Positions 1 through 6,379 of a stretch of DNA of 22,741 nt are shown here, in pieces. Within the stretch, counting starts at the first letter, position 1, and each line of letters begins with the position of its first letter. The stretch covers positions 1-22,741 of IMG/VR virus record IMGVR_UViG_3300023435_000102. One strand, 5' to 3'. This stretch comes from a virus. A program made the position numbers and the translations under genes. The notes under the pieces are model-generated. The model was not told where the DNA came from. It did not search any database and was given only the letters and a program-made list of their open reading frames with translations.

Positions 1-10
1 CTTCTCTCTT

Positions 11-169
11 CTAGTCATTTATCCAATCCTCTTCCTTTTTATTATAAGCAATTTGCTTTTCTATCTTACCTAATAATCGCCTTAGCATCTTACTATAAAG
101 CGTATGTACAAATGTTACATATCTTAATGCATCTACTTCTTCTTTCTTAACCGTAATTGTTACTTTCAT
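11..169 (-). CDS. Small charged protein, unknown function (52 aa)
   Basis: Reads from ATG at 169 to TAG at 11-13, 52 codons plus stop, with AGAAGGAAT just upstream as ribosome binding site. The protein begins MKVTITVKKEEVDALRYV and ends in EEDWIND. It is basic and acidic in patches, probably helical, with no recognised domain. Its start lies next to the stop of the 157 aa gene upstream (171-173), so it is co-transcribed as the last gene of the P1 unit. The last residues WIND and the stop/RBS that follows resemble the ends of the genes at 2749 and 2913. Function unknown; the reading frame is well supported by RBS and spacing. Confidence 0.75.
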   Translation of the reverse strand: MKVTITVKKEEVDALRYVTFVHTLYSKMLRRLLGKIEKQIAYNKKEEDWIND

Positions 170-170
170 C

Positions 171-644
171 TTATTCCTTCTTATCTGTTACCTTTTTCAT
201 TTCTATCTTCTCTGCTGCTTCTTTCTTCAATATTCCATCTGTTGAATCTAAATCATCTTGTGTTATAATTCCCTTCCTTATCAAAGTCGCACTTAAATTA
301 TCAGAATCCGCTTTTGTTAAGTCGACAGCTTGTAAGACACCCTTCATTTGTGTAATTATATATTGTAGATCCTTACCAGTCAACACTTTATTTATTACTT
401 TATAATATTCTGCTTTCTTTTTTTGATAGGTAACTCTTTCCTTTCTTATCTTCTCTTGAGTAATCTCATTATATTTCTTAATATCTTTTTTAAACTCTTT
501 ACGATCTATATCATAAAGTCTATTCAAATCAGTTACCGAAATGTCATCAAATCCTTTATAGGCATATGGTTTTGCTTCTGATTCCTTTACTTTATTCTGT
601 GCTGCTACTTGTACTTCTGGTGTTAATACTTTTGGTTCTTCCAT
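171..644 (-). CDS. Hypothetical charged helical protein (157 aa)
   Basis: The reading frame starts at ATG 644 behind AAAAAGGAGAAGTAAA, a strong ribosome binding site. The sequence is rich in Lys and Glu, with a long predicted helix or coiled coil around residues 48-85 (DRKEFKKDIKKYNEITQEK region) and a Lys-rich C-terminus. No catalytic motif is visible. It sits 14 nt after the DNA ligase stop and just before the 52 aa gene, so it belongs to the same transcript. Its role is not recognised; a structural or DNA-associated accessory role would be guesswork. Confidence 0.8.
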   Translation of the reverse strand: MEEPKVLTPEVQVAAQNKVKESEAKPYAYKGFDDISVTDLNRLYDIDRKEFKKDIKKYNEITQEKIRKERVTYQKKKAEYYKVINKVLTGKDLQYIITQMKGVLQAVDLTKADSDNLSATLIRKGIITQDDLDSTDGILKKEAAEKIEMKKVTDKKE

Positions 645-658
645 TTTACTTCTCCTTT

Positions 659-1897
659 TTATAGACTTTTATATTTTCGTTCTCTTACAAACACAGGAAA
701 ACGAACTACTCCATCCTTTGTAATTTCTTGACCCTTAATCTCAAGAACTGTTCCTACCAATTCATCTCGCCTATTCCAAAAATCATCTCTTTGCTCATCA
801 GAATAACCACCTCCTACTCTTAACTCCTTACCATCTAAATCACAAATGAATGCTCCTAATCTATCTTTATTTCTACCCTTACCTCTTTCATACCCTTTAA
901 TAAATACATCAACAGTTATTTCCTCTTTCCATTTTAGCCAATCTTTACTTCTACCATAAGAATAAGTAGAAGATAATCTTTTTAATACACTACCTTCAAA
1001 CCCATCTTTCATATTCTTAACATGCTGTTGTCTAGCAGTATCAATAGACTCTATAGAATATTGAGGTACTACTTTAATCCTATCACCACTTCCAAGAATA
1101 GCTTCCAATGTAGCACGTCTAAAATGTAAAGGAGCACTCGTCTTTCTATACCAAGATTCAAAGGCAATAATATCAAATACATAATACTTCAAACTTTGAG
1201 CATCCACAACCTTCTTTGCATGTACTGTACTAATAGTATCATTCCAGTTACCTGCGTATATCTCTCCATCAAACACTACTTTACTCCTAACAAAAGGAGT
1301 TGTGTGCATAAGACTAAGTAACTCCTCTTCAATTAGCTTTAAATTATAAAGAGGCTTGTTATTCCTAGAACAAAAATATACACTACCATTATCATATATT
1401 GCTATACATCGTAAACCATCTAATTTAGGCTCGATAACCCAATCTTCTTTTAAATTATCAAGGGTTGCTATATCTGGTAATTTAGAACAAAGTCCTATAT
1501 TGAACTCTGGAATTAACTTCTTAAGTACCTTATTAACAGTTTTAGTAGAAATACCTGCTCTTAAATCTTTCTTAAAAGCTCTTGTTAGCCACTTTCTAAC
1601 CAAAGGGTTAGATACCAATATAGTGGATTGTAGATATTCTTTTGCTTGGTTGCCAGTAACATGACGAATAGATAAAGCTTCTTGAGCATGTCGTACAGCA
1701 TCTACGCTAAGTATGTTAGGTGTATTATAAGTATCATCCTCAAACATAGTCACACCATATGTCTTATATGGATTTAATGCTATATCTAATAAAAGTTTTA
1801 ATTCTTCATTATCTTTATTTGATTCTAAAATCTTTTCTTTTTCCAACCTCGAACTTATCTTCTCTAAAGCCTCTAAAACTTCACACGCTTTCTGCAT
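659..1897 (-). CDS. ATP-dependent DNA ligase
   Basis: Seals nicks in duplex DNA through a lysyl-AMP intermediate. All nucleotidyltransferase motifs are visible: motif I EPKLDGLR with nucleophile K158; motif III VVFDGEIY at 207-214; motif IV DGFEGSVLK at 298-306; motif V WLKWKEE at 320-326. An OB-fold follows (about 327-412, including DRLGAF). Residues 1-150 form an all-helical N-terminal DNA-binding region. The 412 aa length suits a compact viral ligase. The start is ATG at 1897 behind an AGGAGAAAT site. It lies between the peptidase-like gene and the 157 aa gene in the P1 unit. With the flap nuclease at 4069 and the polymerase at 21428, it would finish lagging-strand fragments. Confidence 0.95.
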   Translation of the reverse strand: MQKACEVLEALEKISSRLEKEKILESNKDNEELKLLLDIALNPYKTYGVTMFEDDTYNTPNILSVDAVRHAQEALSIRHVTGNQAKEYLQSTILVSNPLVRKWLTRAFKKDLRAGISTKTVNKVLKKLIPEFNIGLCSKLPDIATLDNLKEDWVIEPKLDGLRCIAIYDNGSVYFCSRNNKPLYNLKLIEEELLSLMHTTPFVRSKVVFDGEIYAGNWNDTISTVHAKKVVDAQSLKYYVFDIIAFESWYRKTSAPLHFRRATLEAILGSGDRIKVVPQYSIESIDTARQQHVKNMKDGFEGSVLKRLSSTYSYGRSKDWLKWKEEITVDVFIKGYERGKGRNKDRLGAFICDLDGKELRVGGGYSDEQRDDFWNRRDELVGTVLEIKGQEITKDGVVRFPVFVRERKYKSL

Positions 1898-1911
1898 ATT
1901 TTATTTCTCCT

Positions 1912-2340
1912 TTACTTACTATAATATCCATATACACATCTCATACCTTCTCTACTACAATCAAATGTATCATTCAATACTCCATTAATTACTGCAGTAT
2001 AATGCTTTGATACACATACTAATATATTACCAATCTTAGGTAATTCTTCCTCTCTCAAATGTACCTTACAACCTTGTCCTATAAACATTGTAGGTGTCCA
2101 CTTCCAACCTAAAGAAAGTAAGTACTTACGGACTAACTGTTTATATACTCCCAATCTAGCATTTGATTTACTTCTCTTCCTTTTTGTTATTCTTTCTGTT
2201 TGTGATAATATATTAATTGTATCATACACATCTTTATACAACTGTCCCGTTACAATAACGATAGCACGACAAGCACAATCTCCAGCTGTTCCTTTATAGC
2301 CAGCATCTTTTCTTCCTCCATCATTAAACTTAAATTTCAT
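1912..2340 (-). CDS. Predicted papain-like cysteine peptidase-fold protein
   Basis: This 142 aa protein carries the pattern of small phage proteins with a papain-like fold. There is an N-terminal GDCACRAIVIVTG segment with C22 at the start of a helix, H113 in the KHYTAVING strand and D124 in NDTFD, giving a possible Cys-His-Asp triad in the right order and spacing. Peptidase, amidase or transglutaminase-like activity is inferred; the substrate is unknown. The start at ATG 2340 is preceded by AAAAGGAGATAAG. It is the first gene after promoter P1 and is followed 14 nt later by the ligase. The residues could also be structural only, so fold is surer than activity. Confidence 0.65.
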   Translation of the reverse strand: MKFKFNDGGRKDAGYKGTAGDCACRAIVIVTGQLYKDVYDTINILSQTERITKRKRSKSNARLGVYKQLVRKYLLSLGWKWTPTMFIGQGCKVHLREEELPKIGNILVCVSKHYTAVINGVLNDTFDCSREGMRCVYGYYSK

Positions 2341-2368
2341 CTTATCTCCTTTTATTTTTATTATACAT

Positions 2369-2397
2369 AGTATACACTATTACTAAATAAATGTCAA
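2369..2397 (-). promoter_or_regulatory. Promoter P1 (TTGACA-17-TATACT)
   Basis: On the minus strand TTGACA (2397-2392) and TATACT (2374-2369) are separated by exactly 17 nt, a near-consensus sigma70/sigmaA promoter. Transcription should start near 2362 and enter the peptidase-like gene, ligase, 157 aa and 52 aa genes. The box TTAATCC directly precedes the -35, as in the other four promoters of the window. It overlaps the junction with the stop of the 111 aa gene (2401-2403). Confidence 0.9.
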
Positions 2398-2400
2398 GGA

Positions 2401-2736
2401 TTAAATTTTCAAGTGTAATAATCTAAGACCATACTTTAAACACTTCATTCTATATTCTTTTTTATCCTCGTCAGTCATAAATTTTTTAGCTTCCATAGTA
2501 ATATCAAGATAAGGAAAAGAAGCAACATAACCATTAGCAAAAGTATCAGCATTAGCCACAGCATTATAAGCTTCTCTGGATCTCTCTGTATTTAATAACC
2601 TTATACATGTTTTAAACTTTAATAGTCTACCAAATGATATATAACTATTACACTGCTCATGAGTCATTAGATATATTATATTTTCCCACTTCTTTTCTAA
2701 GTCTTCATCAAGATAACTAAATATTCCAGTATCCAT
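2401..2736 (-). CDS. Hypothetical protein (111 aa)
   Basis: Starts at ATG 2736 behind AGGAAGTAGAAATA and ends at TAA 2401-2403, right against promoter P1. It is the last gene of the P2 unit. The sequence is soluble and mixed alpha/beta, with scattered Cys (residues 29, 44, 99) that do not form a clear metal site. No family is recognised. Its leader is identical over 17 nt to that of the 49 aa gene upstream (start 2898), part of a repeated gene junction. Confidence 0.75.
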   Translation of the reverse strand: MDTGIFSYLDEDLEKKWENIIYLMTHEQCNSYISFGRLLKFKTCIRLLNTERSREAYNAVANADTFANGYVASFPYLDITMEAKKFMTDEDKKEYRMKCLKYGLRLLHLKI

Positions 2737-2770
2737 TATTTCTACTTCCTATTCATTAATCCACTTGTCT
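2735..2770 (-). repeat. Gene-junction repeat, copy A
   Basis: About 36 nt covering the last codons (DKWINE), the stop and the RBS leading into the 111 aa gene. It matches copy B at 2899-2935, with a 17-nt identical core (ATTATTTCTACTTCCTA on the plus strand) followed by a diverged but alignable part. Confidence 0.75.
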
Positions 2771-2898
2771 ATATAAAAACGAAGTTCACGTTCAGCCTTT
2801 TTTACTGCTCTCTCCTGTTCAATTCCTTTGTCAAGTCCTTCGATTATTTGTTTATAAAATTTTCTACTTTTCTTATATGGCTCTTTATCCTTACTCAT
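2749..2898 (-). CDS. Small basic helical protein, unknown (49 aa)
   Basis: ATG at 2898, TAG at 2749-2751, 49 aa, preceded by AGGAAGTAGAAATAAT. The protein is strongly charged (MSKDKEPYKKSRKFYKQ at the start) and probably one long helix; it ends DKWINE. It fills the gap between the 111 aa gene and the 115 aa gene with only a few bases either side, which supports it as a real gene despite its size. Its 3' end and the RBS of the next gene are a near copy of the end of the neighbouring 115 aa gene. Function unknown. Confidence 0.7.
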   Translation of the reverse strand: MSKDKEPYKKSRKFYKQIIEGLDKGIEQERAVKKAERELRFYIDKWINE

Positions 2899-2935
2899 AT
2901 TATTTCTACTTCCTAATCGTTTATCCAACTTGTCT
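2899..2935 (-). repeat. Gene-junction repeat, copy B
   Basis: Second copy of the junction at 2735-2770: end of the 115 aa gene (TSWIND), its stop and the RBS of the 49 aa gene. A weaker third copy is at the left edge of the window (about 4-25), at the end of the 52 aa gene. Confidence 0.75.
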
Positions 2936-3260
2936 CTGCTACTTCTTTTCCTAATTCAAAGTTTTGTTTTTTTATTAGCTTATTCTCTTTTTTAAGTGTT
3001 TCTATAAATTCAGCTTGGGACTTAATTGTTGCCTTACAGATACCAATATTAATACCCTGTTGTTTAATTATTGAATCGGAAGATAATTTCTCCTGTTCTA
3101 ATCTTGATATATAAGTTACTTCGTTTAATGGCTTTGACGAATTAGAATATGTAGTGTCCCTGCGTTCTAAAATAGGGCATCTTTTATACAACTTATCCAT
3201 TACTACCTCCTTAGCAAGCTCGGGTACTACATAGTATATTTTCTTTTCAGGTTTCTTCAT
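2913..3260 (-). CDS. Hypothetical coiled-coil protein (115 aa)
   Basis: I chose the ATG at 3260 because AAAAGGAGATAAAGAA stands directly before it. An in-frame ATG at 3302 overlaps the previous stop, would add 14 residues and has no such site. The protein begins MKKPEKKIYYVVPELAKE. Its C-terminal half (about 50-108) is a probable coiled coil rich in Lys, Glu and Gln, and it ends TSWIND. No domain recognised. It is the fourth gene of the P2 unit. Confidence 0.7.
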   Translation of the reverse strand: MKKPEKKIYYVVPELAKEVVMDKLYKRCPILERRDTTYSNSSKPLNEVTYISRLEQEKLSSDSIIKQQGINIGICKATIKSQAEFIETLKKENKLIKKQNFELGKEVAETSWIND

Positions 3261-3294
3261 TTCTTTATCTCCTTTTCTATATATTTCTTTACTA

Positions 3295-3489
3295 TTAATC
3301 ATATATTTGCCTATACTTTATTTTTCTTTCATTAATATAATCTTCTGCTTCTTGCATAGTATCAAATGTAAAAGATGAATATAAAGGTTTGTGCATAAAA
3401 TCCAATGCTGTTATTCTCCATTTTCTATCTATGTCACAAAAACAAGATTGCCAATCATGATTCACTGCACATGTTTCTTCGTTATGCAT
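3295..3489 (-). CDS. Hypothetical protein (64 aa)
   Basis: ATG at 3489 is preceded by AGAGGATGTATAGATA. It is a small soluble protein with Cys and His near the N-terminus (C7, H11, C16, C18), which could bind a metal, though this is only a guess. A helix follows near the end (MQEAEDYINERKIKYRQ). It lies 3 nt after the 116 aa gene in the P2 unit. No family recognised. Confidence 0.7.
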   Translation of the reverse strand: MHNEETCAVNHDWQSCFCDIDRKWRITALDFMHKPLYSSFTFDTMQEAEDYINERKIKYRQIYD

Positions 3490-3492
3490 TAT

Positions 3493-3843
3493 CTATACAT
3501 CCTCTGTACTGGATTCTATACATGTATTAATATCTTTTAAAAGTTCTTTACCTTTATCTGAAAGCCAAGAACATCTTACAGTACAACCATGCTCAGTAAA
3601 CTCATTATGATCAGCCCACTCTACAAAAAACATATATGGCATATCATCATAATTACCCCACTGCTTATTATCTAATTTCTCAAGCATTTCTTTTACGTAT
3701 ACCATAACCTCTTCTGGATTCCCACATCCACAGAATCCTAATATTTCTATTTGCAAATACTCTGCAGGACTATCCCAACTTGTACCATCCTCATCAATAT
3801 AACCAAACTCACCATCATGTTCTTTTTTTAACTTCTCAATCAT
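3493..3843 (-). CDS. Conserved-looking phage hypothetical protein (116 aa)
   Basis: The sequence has the look of a small cytosolic phage protein family: an N-terminal FGYIDEDGTSWDSPAEYLQ segment and a core PYMFFVEWADHNEFTEHG followed by TVRCSWLSDKGKELLKD. Cys and His residues (C38, C40, H79, H85, C87, C91) might form a metal site; this is inference. The start overlaps the stop of the 56 aa gene by 8 nt, and AAGGAGATAAAGG lies just before the ATG, indicating translational coupling. Function unknown. Confidence 0.8.
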   Translation of the reverse strand: MIEKLKKEHDGEFGYIDEDGTSWDSPAEYLQIEILGFCGCGNPEEVMVYVKEMLEKLDNKQWGNYDDMPYMFFVEWADHNEFTEHGCTVRCSWLSDKGKELLKDINTCIESSTEDV

Positions 3844-4006
3844 CCTTTATCTCCTTAAATGTATCTTTTGTTCCTGTATACCATTTCGAATTTCTAAAGC
3901 TTTTAATATCTTCAATAGCTTCGTCTAAGTCATACTTTTTGTTTAGAATATTTATCAACCTATCATCTAAATAACCCCATGCTAACAATTCCTGTTCTTC
4001 AATCAT
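3836..4006 (-). CDS. Small hypothetical protein, first gene after P2 (56 aa)
   Basis: ATG at 4006 to TGA at 3836-3838, 56 aa, with AAGAAGAGATAGAT upstream. It starts MIEEQELLAWGYLDDRL and is acidic in its first half and basic in its second. It is the first reading frame after promoter P2 (start point near 4024), and its stop overlaps the start of the 116 aa gene. The tight packing and RBS support it as a gene. Function not recognised. Confidence 0.75.
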   Translation of the reverse strand: MIEEQELLAWGYLDDRLINILNKKYDLDEAIEDIKSFRNSKWYTGTKDTFKEIKDD

Positions 4007-4030
4007 ATCTATCTCTTCTTAATTTCTCAT

Positions 4031-4059
4031 AGTATACATTACCAATAGTTAAATGTCAA
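4031..4059 (-). promoter_or_regulatory. Promoter P2 (TTGACA-17-TATACT)
   Basis: TTGACA at 4059-4054 and TATACT at 4036-4031 on the minus strand, 17 nt apart, preceded by TTAATCC. It sits at the end of the flap endonuclease gene (stop 4069-4071) and drives the six small genes from 4006 down to 2401. Confidence 0.9.
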
Positions 4060-4068
4060 GGATTAAAT

Positions 4069-4998
4069 TTATAGTACCTCAAAGAAATCAGATAATAGAG
4101 AAATCATATTCAAACTCCTTAATAAATCAACAAACTTATCTCTATCTTTATTTGTAATATCCCTAACCCAATTATCTATTGTAAATATTTGATTCTCTGT
4201 AAGTGCTTCCTTATCTGAATCTCGTAATATAGTTGTTATCTTTTTATTTAATAATAACTTTCCATCTTTCAGATTATTCATTTCTTCACGATAACGTTCC
4301 TGAACCTTTAAAGATTCTATCAATCCCTTCTGATCTTTAAATACTTCTAACAATACTTCTAAACATTTATAATCCTTTAATAATCTTGCAGCTTTTACTT
4401 TTCCTACTCCTTTAACACCTTGTATATTATCTGACTTATCTCCTACTAATGCTTTGAAGTCTGGTATCTGCTTAGGTAATACTCCTGTAATTCTTAATAT
4501 ATCCTGTTCCATAAGTACATCATTATTTGGTGGCTTTATTACTACAACTCCTGGCTCTTCATCTTTTACTAATTGATACATATCTTGGTCACCACTATAT
4601 ACTAATACCTTACTTCCTTCTTTATAATATCTATTTGATAGTATACCTATTAAATCATCTGCCTCTACTCCTTGTACACCAAACTGAGCTACTCCTAGTA
4701 ATTCTAATGCCTCCCTCAACATCTTAAGCTGATCTCTATAAGATGTTATATCTATATCTCCTTTTGCTCTACCTGCCTTATATTCAGGATATAATCTTAA
4801 TCGCCAATCAGATTTACCAAAATCCCAACACACAACCATATTATCCATACCTACCTTAAATTCTCTGTCGATTTTTAATAAAGACTTTAGAAATCCATAT
4901 GTAACTCCTGTCTTTATACGTCCCACACCTAGATAAGCATGAGCTATTAGATTTCGAAAGGCTAGATGAGATCCGTCTATTACACATATCTTATTCAT
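4069..4998 (-). CDS. 5'-3' exonuclease / flap endonuclease (FEN/PolA N-terminal type)
   Basis: A 309 aa metal-dependent 5' nuclease that removes RNA primers and flaps during replication. The acidic active-site residues of the family are all visible: D8 (VIDGSH), D59 (CWDFG), E112, D114 and D115 (VEADDL), D137 and D139 (SGDQDMY), D187 and D190 (VGDKSDNI). The helix-hairpin-helix follows at GVKGVGKVKAARLL (194-207). The protein is separate from the polymerase (21428), as in T5- and T7-like phages. The start overlaps the stop of the KTSC gene as ATGA, with GGAGAGAAAATAAG as RBS. Promoter P2 begins right behind its stop. Confidence 0.95.
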   Translation of the reverse strand: MNKICVIDGSHLAFRNLIAHAYLGVGRIKTGVTYGFLKSLLKIDREFKVGMDNMVVCWDFGKSDWRLRLYPEYKAGRAKGDIDITSYRDQLKMLREALELLGVAQFGVQGVEADDLIGILSNRYYKEGSKVLVYSGDQDMYQLVKDEEPGVVVIKPPNNDVLMEQDILRITGVLPKQIPDFKALVGDKSDNIQGVKGVGKVKAARLLKDYKCLEVLLEVFKDQKGLIESLKVQERYREEMNNLKDGKLLLNKKITTILRDSDKEALTENQIFTIDNWVRDITNKDRDKFVDLLRSLNMISLLSDFFEVL

Positions 4999-5207
4999 CT
5001 TATTTTCTCTCCTTTATAATTCTTTCTTATATTGATACCAAAGAATCTACCTTTTGACTTTGCTACTAAAAAATCCTTATATAACTTCTCTGGTACATGC
5101 TCATATACATATTCACTACCACTAGAAAATGTAACATATAGAAGATGTTGTTTACTCTCATACCCTATTGATATTATATTACTACTTAATACTTTTGCTC
5201 TTTTCAT
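4995..5207 (-). CDS. KTSC domain protein (70 aa)
   Basis: The sequence VLSSNIISIGYESKQHLLYVTF followed by a GSEYVYEHVPEKLYKDF stretch and a KGRFFGINIRKNY end matches the KTSC domain, a small fold named for a conserved Lys-Thr-Ser-Cys signature and found alone or beside nucleic-acid enzymes; its role is not established. I chose ATG 5207 because AGAGGTGTTAT precedes it; an in-frame ATG at 5222 lacks a clear site. The gene overlaps the end of the 170 aa gene by 26 nt and its TGA overlaps the flap nuclease start, so the three genes are coupled. Confidence 0.75.
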   Translation of the reverse strand: MKRAKVLSSNIISIGYESKQHLLYVTFSSGSEYVYEHVPEKLYKDFLVAKSKGRFFGINIRKNYKGEKIR

Positions 5208-5694
5208 ATAACACCTCTGCATCCTTATTTATTGTGTCTCTATTATACCCAGGAGGAGCGTACCAATAATCTTTAACATCCAAGTCCATACATTTAAGAT
5301 ACCACTTCTTAAATTCTTTATAAGTTAGGATAGGCTTATAATAAAGAACTAAATAAGACGATTTCCATAACCCTAAATCAGCAACTGCATCGTCACCAAA
5401 TTCCTTCAAGCTTGTAATATGTACAACAAGAACCTTATCTTTATTCTTCTCAACTTTCCTTAAGTCTTTAGGTTTAACAGTATACTGAGTTTTAAATATA
5501 ATAAACTCTTCATCATTTTTCTTCTTATATTCAAATCTATCACGATAAAAATCAGCATCAGCGTCAATCATAACTGTTTTTCCATCTTTATATAAATAAA
5601 CAGATACTTCTTCAAAAGTACCCTCCCAAGTAGCTTTAACCTTAGCATCCTTTGGATATTTACTTAACTCTTTAACCAACTCTGAAACAATCAT
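5182..5694 (-). CDS. Hypothetical protein (170 aa)
   Basis: Starts at ATG 5694 behind GGAGAGTAATT. Residues 1-45 (MIVSELVKELSKYPKDAKVK then a beta-rich stretch ending VMIDADAD) resemble the start of common small phage proteins of unknown function. Residues 55-125 are basic with several beta strands, and the C-terminus holds an aromatic patch (KDYWYAPPGYN). No catalytic motif recognised. It overlaps the KTSC gene downstream. Confidence 0.75.
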   Translation of the reverse strand: MIVSELVKELSKYPKDAKVKATWEGTFEEVSVYLYKDGKTVMIDADADFYRDRFEYKKKNDEEFIIFKTQYTVKPKDLRKVEKNKDKVLVVHITSLKEFGDDAVADLGLWKSSYLVLYYKPILTYKEFKKWYLKCMDLDVKDYWYAPPGYNRDTINKDAEVLYEKSKSIK

Positions 5695-5696
5695 AA

Positions 5697-5981
5697 TTAC
5701 TCTCCTATACTCCTAAACTTTTCCAATTTACTCAACTTAACAGTCATAGTGATTGGTGTTGCTTTTAAATAATTAAATGGTACTACAAAAATATTCAATT
5801 TAAAGTCAGACTTATACTTACTAAAATACAAATCTATACAAAACTGACTCTTATCAATTATTTCTGGAGTGTTATTACTTTTATCACATGTTACTTTTAC
5901 ATTTCTCATATCCTTAGCTAACAAGGTTAATCCTTCCCTTGCTTTATTATGTGTTATTACATCCGATACTTCTAAAAACAT
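5697..5981 (-). CDS. Hypothetical protein (94 aa), probably 3' part of a frameshifted gene
   Basis: The frame runs from ATG 5981 (MFLEVSDVITHNKAREG) to TAA 5697-5699. No RBS precedes this ATG, which is unusual here. The same frame stays open upstream for 18 codons, and a perfectly placed start with a strong RBS (ATG 6048) lies in another frame. The two frames would join if the run of eight A at 6019-6026 had seven, giving a protein of about 116 aa. I therefore think the visible 94 aa is the C-terminal part of a longer protein, unless the weak ATG is used. No domain recognised. Confidence 0.6.
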   Translation of the reverse strand: MFLEVSDVITHNKAREGLTLLAKDMRNVKVTCDKSNNTPEIIDKSQFCIDLYFSKYKSDFKLNIFVVPFNYLKATPITMTVKLSKLEKFRSIGE

Positions 5982-6000
5982 ATTCTGTATAAAATAATTA

Positions 6001-6048
6001 CTAAAAGCAGATACTAACTTTTTTTTGTTTCTTATTTAACTTAACCAT
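6001..6048 (-). other. 15-codon 5' fragment with poly-A run, upstream part of the 94 aa gene
   Basis: ATG at 6048 is preceded by GAGGGGATATA and overlaps the previous stop as TAATG. It reads MVKLNKKQKKVSICF and stops at TAG 6001-6003. The eight-A run (6019-6026) lies in its middle. Removing one A puts it in frame with the 94 aa reading frame. This may be a site of transcriptional slippage, a mutation or a sequencing error. Confidence 0.55.
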
Positions 6049-6242
6049 TATATCCCCTCTTTCTTTATCATAACATATTTTCTAATTTCTTTCCTATTCA
6101 ACATATTATTTTCATCCAACCACTCAAAAATATTTACCATCCTATTTTCCATGGACTCTTTTTTCATCCATTTATTAATTTGTTCTTCTATAAATAACTT
6201 ATCTGAAAATGATACACTTTCTAGCTCTTCTATTATTTTCAT
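6048..6242 (-). CDS. Hypothetical protein (64 aa)
   Basis: ATG at 6242 with AGGCAGA (and GGAAGTG further up) as RBS. A small helical protein rich in Glu and Lys (MKIIEELESVSFSDK at the start, a middle segment FEWLDENN, a basic end). No family recognised. It is the first gene after the 137-nt gap that follows the large terminase, and its stop overlaps the start of the 15-codon fragment. Confidence 0.65.
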   Translation of the reverse strand: MKIIEELESVSFSDKLFIEEQINKWMKKESMENRMVNIFEWLDENNMLNRKEIRKYVMIKKEGI

Positions 6243-6333
6243 TCTGCCTACACACTTCCATGGTTTAATTAACCATTTATAATCGGTTTTAACACGTCAA
6301 ATCGTCTGTTCTACACACTTTAATCACTTATAG

Positions 6334-6370
6334 GTAGTATGGTATCAGTTAAGAATTTTATACCTACTAC
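6334..6370 (-). other. Hairpin just downstream of the large terminase
   Basis: GTAGTA/TACTAC and GGTAT/ATACC form an 11-bp stem with one bulged base and a 14-nt loop, starting 10 nt after the terL stop (6380-6382). There is no T-run after it on the minus strand, so it is not a classical terminator; it could be an mRNA end or processing structure. The rest of the gap 6243-6379 holds two copies of CTACACACTT (6249-6258 and 6311-6320) and no convincing gene or promoter. Confidence 0.5.
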
Positions 6371-6379
6371 AGCGTTGAT

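Noticed and set aside
3261-3302. N-terminal extension of the 115 aa protein from ATG 3302
   Set aside because: The downstream ATG at 3260 has a strong RBS, while the upstream one overlaps the preceding stop without a site.
6258-6272. Palindrome-like TGGTTTAATTAACCA as operator
   Set aside because: Imperfect, AT-rich and single copy; expected by chance in this composition.
6270-6296. Possible promoter with TTGACG and TATAAA before the 64 aa gene
   Set aside because: Spacing is only about 13 nt and the -10 is poor; it lacks the TAATCC box shared by the other promoters.
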